Assembly: GCF_030489605.1 (NCBI RefSeq)
Contig: NZ_JAUKFY010000013.1
Span: 1 to 64,000, forward strand
Reading direction: 5' to 3'
Source of the DNA: Brevibacillus laterosporus
GTDB taxonomy: Bacteria > Bacillota > Bacilli > Brevibacillales > Brevibacillaceae
Length of the DNA: 64,000 nucleotides
Shown here piece by piece: positions 53,187 to 61,900 of the stretch (the first letter of the stretch is position 1; the number at the start of each line of letters is the position of its first letter). The notes beneath the pieces were generated by a model that had not been told where the DNA came from, made no database searches, and worked only from the letters and a program-made list of their open reading frames with translations. The position numbers and the translations under genes are program-made.

Positions 53187-53834
53187 ATGTTGCAGGAAAT
53201 TAAGCAGCTCCACACCATCTTTACCCGCACATTAGAAGGCATCAATGTTTTCCGCACCATGGTTCAACCTTTAATCGATCACGCTAGGGATGAACATATG
53301 AAGCTTTACTATCACCACATTTCTGAAGAGGAAGAGCAACGGGAAGAACGTTTACATGATCTCGTTCCACGTTTGTCTCAGCTCATTCAGGAAAAAAATT
53401 TGGACCAGCTAAGTGATCGCGAACTGTCTCATTTGCTCTCTGACCTAAACTTAGAACGATTTGGCCTGCACAATTTCCGTGAGCACTTGGAATTAGCGCT
53501 GTATGAATTTACAGACGAGCCTAGTCGTTTAAAGCTCGATAGCATGCGTGAAAACACACATCAGGATTATTTAGCAACCAAAGAGATCATGGTGAAGTTG
53601 AGTGAGAAATTCTCCGATGTCGTTCCAGCAAAAGTGGATACGCATGATCATGACCATGGTCATGATATCCATCAGGTGAATCACTTTGAGGCTTCGTCTG
53701 CATTGCAGGATTCTAGCAGCTCTAAGCAGCCAGCAACAGTACATTCAGACACTCACAGCCACTCAGCAGAAACATCTGTTATGAAAAAAGGACTTACTGT
53801 TGGAAGTCTGCGTCATCTCAATCGTCATGTATAA
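53187..53834 (+). CDS. IMEF-type iron-mineralizing encapsulin cargo protein
   Basis: A 215-residue cargo protein. The helical ferritin-like part (about 1-145) carries many Glu and His residues (HMKLYYHHISEEEEQREER), as in iron-mineralizing encapsulin-associated Firmicutes (IMEF) cargo, which oxidises Fe(II) and forms a large mineral core. A flexible linker is strikingly His-rich (HDHDHGHDIH at about 153-162, HSDTHSHS at 186-193). The C-terminus holds the encapsulin-targeting peptide LTVGSLRHLN (203-212). AAAGGAGGTGG precedes the ATG. It is 26 bases upstream of the shell gene. Confidence 0.88.
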   Translation: MLQEIKQLHTIFTRTLEGINVFRTMVQPLIDHARDEHMKLYYHHISEEEEQREERLHDLVPRLSQLIQEKNLDQLSDRELSHLLSDLNLERFGLHNFREHLELALYEFTDEPSRLKLDSMRENTHQDYLATKEIMVKLSEKFSDVVPAKVDTHDHDHGHDIHQVNHFEASSALQDSSSSKQPATVHSDTHSHSAETSVMKKGLTVGSLRHLNRHV

Positions 53835-53860
53835 GAGAAAAGTTAAGATCGGAGGATTTT

Positions 53861-54703
53861 ATGGATAAATCACAAAAATTCCCAGACTCCCCATTATCTA
53901 AGGAAGAATGGCGTCAATTAGATGAAACCATCGTTGACATGGCTCGCCGCCAACTGGTAGGCCGTCGGTTCATTGACATTTATGGTCCATTAGGAGAAGG
54001 TATTCAAACCATTACCAACGATATTTATGATGAATCTCGTTTTGGTAATCTGAGCTTGCGCGGTGAATCACTAGAGCTAACCCAACCTAGTAAACGTGTT
54101 AGCTTAACGATCCCGATCGTATACAAGGATTTCATGCTATACTGGCGTGATATGGCACAAGCCCGTACATTGGGTATGCCAATTGACCTTAGCCCTGCCG
54201 CTAATGCCGCTAGTAGCTGCGCCCTTATGGAGGATGATCTGATCTTTAATGGTAATCCTGAGTTTGACCTACCAGGTATCATGAATGTAAAAGGACGTCT
54301 CACCCATATTAAGAGTGACTGGATGGAATCAGGAAATGCTTTTGCTGATATCGTAGAAGCTCGTAATAAGCTATTAAAAATGGGGCACAGCGGTCCTTAT
54401 GCCCTTGTTGTATCTCCAGAGCTGTATTCATTACTCCATCGTGTACACAAAGGTACCAATGTCCTTGAGATCGATCACATTCGCAACTTGGTTACAGATG
54501 GTGTATTCCAATCTCCAGTGATCAAAGGCGGTGCTCTGGTAGCTACAGGAAGACATAACCTGGACCTTGCCATTGCTGAGGATTTTGATTCTGCTTTCCT
54601 AGGAGACGAACAAATGAACAGCCTAATGCGTGTTTATGAGTGCGCTGTTCTCCGCATTAAACGTCCAAGTGCGATTTGCACATTAGAAATGACAGAGGAA
54701 TAA
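53861..54703 (+). CDS. family 1 encapsulin nanocompartment shell protein
   Basis: A 280-residue HK97-fold shell protein (Linocin-M18/encapsulin family). It begins with the helix LSKEEWRQLDETIVDMARRQLVGRRF (in part), which forms the cargo-docking face, followed by FIDIYGPLGEGIQT, SLELTQPSKRVSLTIPI-like E-loop and the A-domain core, ending SAICTLEM. The length is close to that of the T=4, about 42-nm iron shells of IMEF systems. CGGAGG precedes the ATG. It is the second gene of the operon; a terminator follows at 54728. Confidence 0.95.
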   Translation: MDKSQKFPDSPLSKEEWRQLDETIVDMARRQLVGRRFIDIYGPLGEGIQTITNDIYDESRFGNLSLRGESLELTQPSKRVSLTIPIVYKDFMLYWRDMAQARTLGMPIDLSPAANAASSCALMEDDLIFNGNPEFDLPGIMNVKGRLTHIKSDWMESGNAFADIVEARNKLLKMGHSGPYALVVSPELYSLLHRVHKGTNVLEIDHIRNLVTDGVFQSPVIKGGALVATGRHNLDLAIAEDFDSAFLGDEQMNSLMRVYECAVLRIKRPSAICTLEMTEE

Positions 54704-54727
54704 AACAGACATAAGGGGTATACAAGA

Positions 54728-54767
54728 AAGAGAGATAGCCGTTTGTAAGTAGAAGGCTGTCTCTCTT
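54728..54767 (+). terminator. rho-independent terminator of the encapsulin operon
   Basis: Stem AAGAGAGATAGCC / GGCTGTCTCTCTT with one G-T pair, followed by TTTC. Confidence 0.85.
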
Positions 54768-54878
54768 TTCATTTCTTCATCGTTAACGCATTATTAAGTC
54801 CGAATATTCAGTTTTTATTAAGAGCAAGAAACCTTAGGTATGAACCTAAGGGCAGAATCCTTTCCATTTGGAAAATAA

Positions 54879-55352
54879 TTAAGCAATCCGAACAACCTTT
54901 TGAGAATCAGCTGTATGTAAGAAAGGCATATCTACGTGGCTAGCCGCAATTTCATAGCCAATATCGCAGACTAAGATTTCTGCCTCTTCACGGAAAGGCA
55001 AAGTACAGCTTCCTTCGTTTAATTCACATAAACGTTTTAAATGTTTAAGTCGCTCGTTCACTTTTTGCTCTCGCATATGTTGATTTTCTAAATCACAAAC
55101 ATTGACATGACGTGCATCCACCACCATGCTAATATCCTGAATGTGAACGATTAGACGTTTTCCCTCTTCTGTGACAAATCCAAGCGAACAGAATTGAGAA
55201 TCGGACATTTCTAGACGAGTAATCACCGCATGCTTATACTCTTCTCCAGAGCGAAGCTTGATGGTATCAGCTTCGACAGCACCACCTATTTTACGCTCGT
55301 TGGATACAACCGTATACATATCGGTATAACCGTTAATTTGGTATCTCGTCAT
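54879..55352 (-). CDS. unrecognised 157-residue protein with Fur-box promoter
   Basis: A soluble protein with no signal peptide or membrane segment. The first 80 residues look like a beta-rich domain (YTVVSNERKIGGAVEADTIK, GFVTEEGKRLIVHIQDISMV), followed by a charged helix (MREQKVNERLKHLKRLCE) and a short tail. Five cysteines are spread along it (FCSLG, VCDLE, LCELNEGSC, VCDIG). AGGAGTG precedes the ATG. The gene points towards the encapsulin operon (convergent) and its promoter carries two Fur-like palindromes, one in the -35/-10 spacer. The role is unknown; iron starvation or iron trafficking is inferred. Confidence 0.75.
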   Translation of the reverse strand: MTRYQINGYTDMYTVVSNERKIGGAVEADTIKLRSGEEYKHAVITRLEMSDSQFCSLGFVTEEGKRLIVHIQDISMVVDARHVNVCDLENQHMREQKVNERLKHLKRLCELNEGSCTLPFREEAEILVCDIGYEIAASHVDMPFLHTADSQKVVRIA

Positions 55353-55383
55353 CGGAAATTCACTCCTATTCTTATCCTATCTG

Positions 55384-55402
55384 CTAATGAGACTCATTAT
55401 CA
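55384..55402. promoter_or_regulatory. Fur-box-like palindrome, downstream copy
   Basis: CTAATGAGACTCATTATCA, with the inverted repeat AATGAG-A-CTCATT, resembles the 19-bp Fur consensus GATAATGATAATCATTATC. It lies between the promoter and the start codon of the 157-residue gene. Confidence 0.65.
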
Positions 55403-55413
55403 ACTTCATCTGT

Positions 55414-55442
55414 ATCGTATAATGAAAATCATTATTAGTCAA
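55414..55442 (-). promoter_or_regulatory. Fur-controlled promoter of the 157-residue gene
   Basis: On the minus strand TTGACT (55442-55437), a 17-base spacer, and TACGAT (55419-55414). The Fur-like palindrome at 55419-55437 occupies the spacer, so a bound repressor would exclude polymerase. Confidence 0.65.
55419..55437. promoter_or_regulatory. Fur-box-like palindrome, upstream copy
   Basis: ATAATGAAAATCATTATTA follows the Fur consensus closely (AATGA-AAA-TCATT core). It lies between the -35 and -10 boxes of the promoter at 55414-55442. Confidence 0.75.
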
Positions 55443-55664
55443 TATTGAGATTGTAACTAATGTTTTTATCTAATCTACCAAATAGGTTTTCCTCAGTAAC
55501 TCAGATTTAATCTGTAAAAATGGTCCAATATCTATTTGCTTATTTTACTAACATTTATCTATGGTCCCATAACATACAAAGAAGCCTAATGGTAGACAGA
55601 TCAGAATTCATATCTTGGCTACGATTAGGCAGTCTTACCAAGCTAAAATTGTTATACCTATTAC

Positions 55665-55958
55665 CTAAACAGTTTTATTTTTATAAAAAATATAGCCAGC
55701 AACCATAATGCCAGAAAACCAAATAGACATTAAAGCAAAATCTAAAGCAACTTTATATCCAATGGAAACAAATGATAGCTTGGTTGTCAGAAAGGAAAGA
55801 AGGATTCCAATCACAGCAATGGAATACCCTAATGTATATCCATTAGCCAAAATTTGTTGACCACGTTCATCTTTTCCTTCTGACCTCGTAAAAGCAACGG
55901 TGTACGACACTGAAATGACGTAGGTAATCACAAAGAAAATAAATAGAAATTCTAACAT
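55665..55958 (-). CDS. small three-span membrane protein paired with XRE regulator
   Basis: A 97-residue membrane protein with three hydrophobic segments (LEFLFIFFVITYVISVSYTV; YTLGYSIAVIGILLSFL; ALDFALMSIWFSGIMVAGYIFY). The loop SEGKDERGQQILANGYTLGY resembles the DUF2178-type proteins that often follow XRE regulators of this type. It overlaps the xre gene by seven bases, so the two are translated together. Function unknown. Confidence 0.75.
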   Translation of the reverse strand: MLEFLFIFFVITYVISVSYTVAFTRSEGKDERGQQILANGYTLGYSIAVIGILLSFLTTKLSFVSIGYKVALDFALMSIWFSGIMVAGYIFYKNKTV

Positions 55959-56188
55959 TCTGGTACATCTCCCTTATCTACTTCATATTGAAATACTTCA
56001 TTTATATCAACCTCAAATAAATGAGCAATTTTAAAGGCGAGCATAAGAGACGGATTGTAGCGATTTGCTTCTAAAGACACAATCGTTTGTCTGCTAACAC
56101 CTAATTTGTCAGCTACCTCCTTTTGCGACCATCGTTTCTTTGCACGTAGCATAAATAATTCATTCCGGATTTTCCCTTCCTTTTCCAA
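55952..56188 (-). CDS. XRE family transcriptional regulator
   Basis: A small Cro/CI-type HTH regulator of about 78 residues: LRAKKRWSQKEVADKLGVSRQTIVSLEANRYNPSLMLAFKIAHLFEVDINEVF is the full HTH_3 domain in sequence, split here only by context. I chose TTG at 56188, ten bases after AGAGG; a TTG eight codons further up would include that RBS. The promoter region carries a perfect palindrome at 56225-56239, probably its own operator. Overlaps the membrane-protein gene. Confidence 0.88.
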   Translation of the reverse strand: MEKEGKIRNELFMLRAKKRWSQKEVADKLGVSRQTIVSLEANRYNPSLMLAFKIAHLFEVDINEVFQYEVDKGDVPEC

Positions 56189-56224
56189 AAGACCACATCC
56201 TCTCGATTTCAATGTAATATATTT

Positions 56225-56260
56225 TTTACATAATGTAAATAATTTTTATCATAAAGTAAA
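56225..56260. promoter_or_regulatory. palindromic operator of the XRE gene
   Basis: TTTACAT-A-ATGTAAA (56225-56239) is a perfect 7-1-7 palindrome. A second imperfect copy (TTTATCATAAAGTAAA) follows at 56245-56260. Such paired sites commonly bind XRE dimers and suggest autoregulation. Confidence 0.6.
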
Positions 56261-56291
56261 AAATATATGCATAGCCAGCTTGAAAATATCC

Positions 56292-56340
56292 AAAATAAAA
56301 AAGCTCACTAGCAGTATGTAAAACCGCCAGATGAGCTTTG
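56292..56340 (-). terminator. terminator of the aminotransferase gene
   Basis: Stem AAAGCTCA / TGAGCTTT with a 24-base loop and a T run on the minus strand, downstream of the stop at 56379. Confidence 0.6.
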
Positions 56341-56378
56341 ATTGATTAAAATTTCTGTACATGACCTTTTTTTGAGGC

Positions 56379-57554
56379 TTAATTCGTAAACAATTGTAGC
56401 TTCTGAATACGTTTCACCGCTTCGCGCAAGCGCTCCTCTGTGTTCAACAGTCCTAAACGTACATATCCCTCACCATGCGCTCCAAAGCCTATCCCAGGAG
56501 CAACCATTACATGAGCTTTAAATAAGAGCTCATCAGCCAATTGGGCAGATGTATAACCAGTTGGAATGGGAAGCCAAGCAAAGAACGATCCCTGCGATGG
56601 TGTCGCCTTCCAGCCTATTTCATGCAGGGCTGTATACAGGGTATTTCGGCGGCTTTCATAGGTAGCCACCAGCTCTCTGACACAGTCCTGAGAATCCGTC
56701 ATGGCTTTAGCCGCAGCCATTTGAACAGCACCGAACAAGCTTACAAAGTAATGGTCCTGCAATGTGTTGATTAGCTTTACCAGCTCTTTGTTTCCTACCA
56801 TCGCACCTACACGCCAGCCCGCCATGTTATAGGTTTTTGATAGGGTGTAGAACTCAACTCCTACCTCTTTTGCACCTGGAACCTGCATGAAACTGACTGG
56901 TTTTTTTCCATCAAAGGAAATGGCTCCATATGCAAAATCAGAACAAACAACAATTTCATGCTTTCGAGCAAACTTGATGGTTTCCTCATAAAATTCGAAA
57001 GGTGCGTTGACTGCTGTCGGGTTGTTCGGATAATTTAAAAACATCAGTTTAGCTTTTTCTAAATCAGCTGCGTCTAATTGGCCATAATCAGGTAAAAACT
57101 GATTATCTACAGTCAAAGGCATAGGGACCATACGTCCGCCTACCACAGCTACTCCAGACCAATAATCTGGATAACCAGGATCAGGAACCAAGGCGATATC
57201 TCCCGGATTCATTAATACCTGACAAATCTCTACTAACCCTGTCTTACTGCCAAATAAAATGGCTACCTCTTCTTCTGGGTCAAGGTCTACATCAAATTCC
57301 TGCTTATACCAATGAGCTACGGCTTGCTTTAATTCCAGCCGTCCCTGAAAAGGTGGATACTTATGATGCATGGGATCTTTCGCCTGTTTTGCCATTTCTT
57401 CTACAATATGGGGAGGTGTCGGTAAATCAGGATTTCCTTGCCCCAGATTAATAACGTCATGACCCTCACTAATTACCTTGTTAACCTTTGCTACCATCGT
57501 TGAAAAAAATTGGGTGGGTAACTGTTCCATCATGGAAGCAGGCGTGATACGCAT
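56379..57554 (-). CDS. PLP-dependent aminotransferase, class I (MtnE/DapL-like)
   Basis: A 391-residue fold-type I aminotransferase. It has NLGQGNPDLPTPPHI, the PLP-phosphate segment FGSKTGL, NYPNNPTAV, the Asp in VVCSDFAYG, the Schiff-base lysine in TLSKTYNMAGWRVG and the substrate Arg in YVRLGLL. The KTYNMAGWR form occurs in both MtnE (methionine salvage) and DapL (LL-diaminopimelate) enzymes. Without neighbours of either pathway the substrate stays open. Monocistronic. Confidence 0.88.
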   Translation of the reverse strand: MRITPASMMEQLPTQFFSTMVAKVNKVISEGHDVINLGQGNPDLPTPPHIVEEMAKQAKDPMHHKYPPFQGRLELKQAVAHWYKQEFDVDLDPEEEVAILFGSKTGLVEICQVLMNPGDIALVPDPGYPDYWSGVAVVGGRMVPMPLTVDNQFLPDYGQLDAADLEKAKLMFLNYPNNPTAVNAPFEFYEETIKFARKHEIVVCSDFAYGAISFDGKKPVSFMQVPGAKEVGVEFYTLSKTYNMAGWRVGAMVGNKELVKLINTLQDHYFVSLFGAVQMAAAKAMTDSQDCVRELVATYESRRNTLYTALHEIGWKATPSQGSFFAWLPIPTGYTSAQLADELLFKAHVMVAPGIGFGAHGEGYVRLGLLNTEERLREAVKRIQKLQLFTN

Positions 57555-57627
57555 CGCTTTCCCTACTTTCTTTTTCAGAGTAAACTGACATTTATGTAAT
57601 CAAAAACAGCTTTTTAATCTGTAAGAG

Positions 57628-57665
57628 AAAGACCCCTTTCTTTTTTAAGCAAAGAAAGGAGTCGT
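57628..57665 (-). terminator. terminator of the RND efflux operon
   Basis: Stem GACCCCTTTCTTT / AAAGAAAGGAGTC with one mismatch, and T-rich sequence on the minus strand. It lies 43 bases beyond the adaptor stop. Confidence 0.75.
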
Positions 57666-57707
57666 TTGTAACAATGATTTTATACTAGTTAGTGTAGCTG
57701 GTTTTTG

Positions 57708-58949
57708 TCAATCCATTTTTTGAATCTCAACTTTTCCTCCGTCTTTAAGCATGGACTGGCCTCTGATAACTACTTTTTCTCCTAAAGAAACACCTTTTTT
57801 AATTTCAATGAGATCGCTTGATTCCTCGCCAGTTTCTACAGCTACTTTCTTAGCGATATCGCCTTCCACTTTATAAATATACTTTTTGCCGTTTTCATCG
57901 AATACAGCTTTGCGTGGAATGGCGACAGCTTTCTGAGCTTTGCTGGAGGCTGATTGGATTTTTAAATTAACAACCATATCTGCCTTTAATTCGTTTTTCG
58001 GATTTGGCACGGTTATTTCGATTGGATATGCTTTCAACTGTTGATCCATTGTAGGACTTATGGCAGTAATGGTAGCCTCTATTTTTTTATTCAAGGCAGT
58101 CAATTCAACCGTTGTACGATCCCCTACTTTTATCTTCGTAATTTCATCCTCTGACAAGTTTGCTTTTACTAAGAGTGGATTGGTGTTAACTAGGACAACA
58201 ACCGGCACCTGCCCGGAAGCTATTTCTCCCACATGACCGCCCACCTGAGCTACAAAGCCAGAGATTGGAGCTGTTACTGTAGAATTGCTCAATTGCTCAC
58301 GGGCACTGGCAAGCGCAACTCTCGCTTGGTTAACAGATGCTTCTGAAACCACGATGCCTGATTTTTTAGAGGCTGAGTTATAGTCTACCTTTGCGTTATT
58401 AAGAGCAGTTTCCGCATTTTTCAAGGCTGCTTGCGCTTGTTCATTCTGCTGCTGAGACAGAGCCCCTTGATTAAAAAGCTCCTGGCTTCGGGTGGCGTCA
58501 CGCTTTGCGTCCTGATAGGCACGCTCTGCCTGTGCTAATGCATTCTTAGCTGTTTCAACAGATTGAGCTGTGCTAGTACCACTTTGGTTAAGTCCTGCTA
58601 CCGATACCTGGTACTGGGCTTCTGCCTGACGAACCGCATTTCTGAGGTCATCTTGGTCTAGCGTAAATAGCACAGAGCCTTTTTGTACATATTGACCCAG
58701 CTTTACGTTTAAGGTTTGAATTTTACCTGGTGCTTTTGGTGAAATTTTTACTTCCTGGCTCGGAGCCAATTTACCAGTATAACCTGCTCCTGAAGCGATA
58801 GAATCTTCTATTGCTGGGCTTATTTGCACCGGAGTAGGCGCTTCTGCTTCGGCAACCTGAGGAGCTGCAGCCGGTTCTTCGCCCGTGCACCCCGTTACTG
58901 TCAAAGCAGCAACGAGTATAAGCGGTAAGCCCCATTTACTTTTTACCAT
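57708..58949 (-). CDS. RND efflux membrane-fusion (HlyD/AcrA-type) lipoprotein
   Basis: A 413-residue adaptor. The signal peptide ends in a lipobox (LTVTGC, Cys at about 21), so it is a membrane-anchored lipoprotein. A biotinyl-lipoyl-like domain (KISPKAPGKIQTLNVKLGQYVQKGSVLF in part), a long alpha-helical hairpin (about 105-215, repeated Ala/Gln-rich coils) and beta-barrel/membrane-proximal domains follow. In a Gram-positive cell it cannot reach an outer membrane channel, but such adaptors are known with SwrC-like pumps. It follows the permease after 21 bases. AAGGAGG precedes the ATG. Confidence 0.92.
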   Translation of the reverse strand: MVKSKWGLPLILVAALTVTGCTGEEPAAAPQVAEAEAPTPVQISPAIEDSIASGAGYTGKLAPSQEVKISPKAPGKIQTLNVKLGQYVQKGSVLFTLDQDDLRNAVRQAEAQYQVSVAGLNQSGTSTAQSVETAKNALAQAERAYQDAKRDATRSQELFNQGALSQQQNEQAQAALKNAETALNNAKVDYNSASKKSGIVVSEASVNQARVALASAREQLSNSTVTAPISGFVAQVGGHVGEIASGQVPVVVLVNTNPLLVKANLSEDEITKIKVGDRTTVELTALNKKIEATITAISPTMDQQLKAYPIEITVPNPKNELKADMVVNLKIQSASSKAQKAVAIPRKAVFDENGKKYIYKVEGDIAKKVAVETGEESSDLIEIKKGVSLGEKVVIRGQSMLKDGGKVEIQKMD

Positions 58950-58970
58950 TGTTAATCCTCCTTTACCTCA

Positions 58971-61900
58971 TTACACTTCTTCTACTACAGTTGGCGTATT
59001 CTTCTTTTTCCGATTAAAACGATTCTTGAACTTACGGCCCCAGTTATCAAATGTGACATATACGACAGGGACAAGTACAAGAGTGATTAGCGTGGAGAAT
59101 GTTAGACCGAAAATAACCACCACTGCCATTGGAGCTTGGGATTCGTTACCGGAACCGCCTGCAAATGCTAGTGGAGTAATTGCTAGAACAGTCGCTAAGG
59201 TAGTCATCATGATCGGACGCAGACGAATTGGACCAGCTTTTAAGATTGCAGCATCTCGATCTAAACCGTCCTTGCGAGCTGTAATAATGTAATCCATAAG
59301 AACGATCGCATTATTTACAACAATACCTACTAACAAGATATAACCAATCAGGGCTGGTACTGACAATGGTTGACCTGTCACAAACAATCCAACCACAACC
59401 CCAATAAAGGTAGGCGGCACAGAGAACATGATGATAAACGGACTAAATAGGGATTCAAATTGGCTCGCCATAACCATGTAGACAAGAACAATAGACAAGA
59501 GAATCGCCAGACCTAGACTGCCAAAGGATTCTTCCATATCTTTAGACTGACCGCCGTACTCAATATGGTATCCATCTGGAAGATTCAATTGTGCCAGTTT
59601 TTCTTGAACCTCACCCATAATCGAGTTCAGATCACGACCACTAGTATCAGCGGTAATTGTAACCTCACGAGTCTGATCCGCACGTTTAATCATTTGTGCT
59701 ACTTCCACTTTTTCCACTTTAGCAATAGCACCTATTGATACTTGAGCCCCGCTAGGAGTAGTAACCGTCAGACGATCTATATGCTTTGGTTCATCCTGAA
59801 TCGTTTTTGGCAAACGAACTTTTACATCAACCTCATCGTCGCCTGTCTGATAACGAGTTAAGGTTTGCCCTTCAAAAGCCGTCCGTACATATGACAGAAC
59901 CTGTTGCGTACTTAGACCATATTGGCTTGCCTTTTCACGATCGACTACTACCTGGAACTCTCGGTCTTTTTCCTCTAAGGAGGTGGTTATGTTTGCCGTT
60001 CCAGAAACTTTGCTGACCACACCCATAATAATATTACTGATATCATCTAAGACTTCTAAATCATCACCGCGCAAGCTTATTTCCAGTGGCGTGCCGCCCA
60101 TGCCACCCATGCCATCCAAATGTTTAACTGTAATTTCTGCACCAGGTATATTTTTGACCTGATTACGTAAGTCATCAATGATTTGATCTGTTGTACGTGT
60201 ACGCTCTTTTGCATCTACTAGAGTAAGCTGCAGCTCTCCGCGGTTCGTAGCACTATTCGCTAGCACAGATACACCCGCACTCCCAATGGATACATACAAT
60301 TCTTTTAGCTCAGGTACCTTTTTCACTATTCCTTCAAGTTTGCTAATGACTTTTTCCGTTTCCTGAATGCGCGTGTTATTAGGTAGTTTTGCAGCTACAG
60401 TAATTTTTCCTTGGTCCATGGAAGGAATAAATTCCGCTCCAATAAACGGTGTCAAAATGATAGCACCCACAAACATAAGGGCTACAGCAAGGTAAACGGT
60501 CTTACGCCAATTGATTGCCCATTTTAGGAATCTTCCATAGTAATGAGAAAGTTTCGTAAAGCCAATGTTAAACCATGTGATCGGATTGAAGCCCCGATAC
60601 GTTCCAGAATGGTAAATTTCTTCATCCGGGATGCGTTTCAAAATTCGTGCTGACATCATAGGCACAAGTGCAATAGATGCTAAAAGTGCCGCTATATGTG
60701 AGTACACAACCGTTAGTGCCAATGGCCCGAATAATTGAGAAGCTAATCCTTCAACGAACATGATCGGCAAGAATACACAAATTTGCGCAAGAGCAGAAGC
60801 CATGACCGCTGTTCCCACCTCTTGGGAACCAAAGCGAGCAGCCTGCACCATTGATTTGCCTTCCTGTCGATGCCTGAAAATATTTTCCAGGATAACGACA
60901 GCGAAGTCAACCAACGAGCCTAGTCCAAGTGTTAAACCACCAAGCGAGATCAGGTTGATTGTCTGACCCGTAAAATACATTAAGCAGAAGGTAGCAATTA
61001 CGGAAATCGGAATTACAACTGCAATAATTAAAACAGAGCGAACGCTATTTAAAAACAAGAGCAGAATAATGGTCGAGAATGCCGCCCCTACCAAGGCATG
61101 CTCAGCCACTGTGTAGATTGAATCTTTAATAAACTGTGAAGAATCCGTGATCATGGAAATCTCAGTTCCTGGCGGCAGATTCTCCTTTAGCTTTTCAATC
61201 TCCAATTTGGCTGCATCTGCAACTTTAATGGTATTTCCACCTGAAGCTTTTGTAACAGAAATTCCTACAGTCGGTTTCCCATTATAATAACTGAACTGGG
61301 TTTGTTCTTTATACGTATCCTCAACAAAAGCAATATTTTTTAGCGGAATAGTTGAAGCACCAACCACTATCGGTGTTTCACCAATATCTTTAATCGTTGT
61401 ATATTCTCCTTGGACGCGAATGCTTAGCTTTTTATCCCCTTCACGTACCATGCCAGCTGCTCCAGAAAGGTTAGTCCCCATTAGAGCCTGCTGCACTTGT
61501 TCCAAAGTAATACCGTAAGCAGTGATTTTGTCAGAATCAAGCGTTACTTCTATGATACGTTCCTTCCCGCCGTTAACTCCGACAGAAGCGACTCCATCAA
61601 TACGTTCAATTCGAGATTTAATAACATTATCAGCTAATTCCTTTAGCTTCGTAATATCATTATTACCTGTTAGTGCAAACGTCATGATTGGCTCACTATT
61701 TGGGTCCAGCTTAAGGACGCGCGGCGCTTTAGCCGTGTCCGGCAATGCTCCCCGCACTTGGTCTACCTTGTCACGCATGTTTAGCGTGGCTTGGTCCATG
61801 TTTGTGCCCCAGTTAAACTGGACGATAACCTGTGAGGCTCCACTCATAGAAAACGACGATAACTTACTTACATTAGGAACAGTCCCTAATGCTTCCTCTA

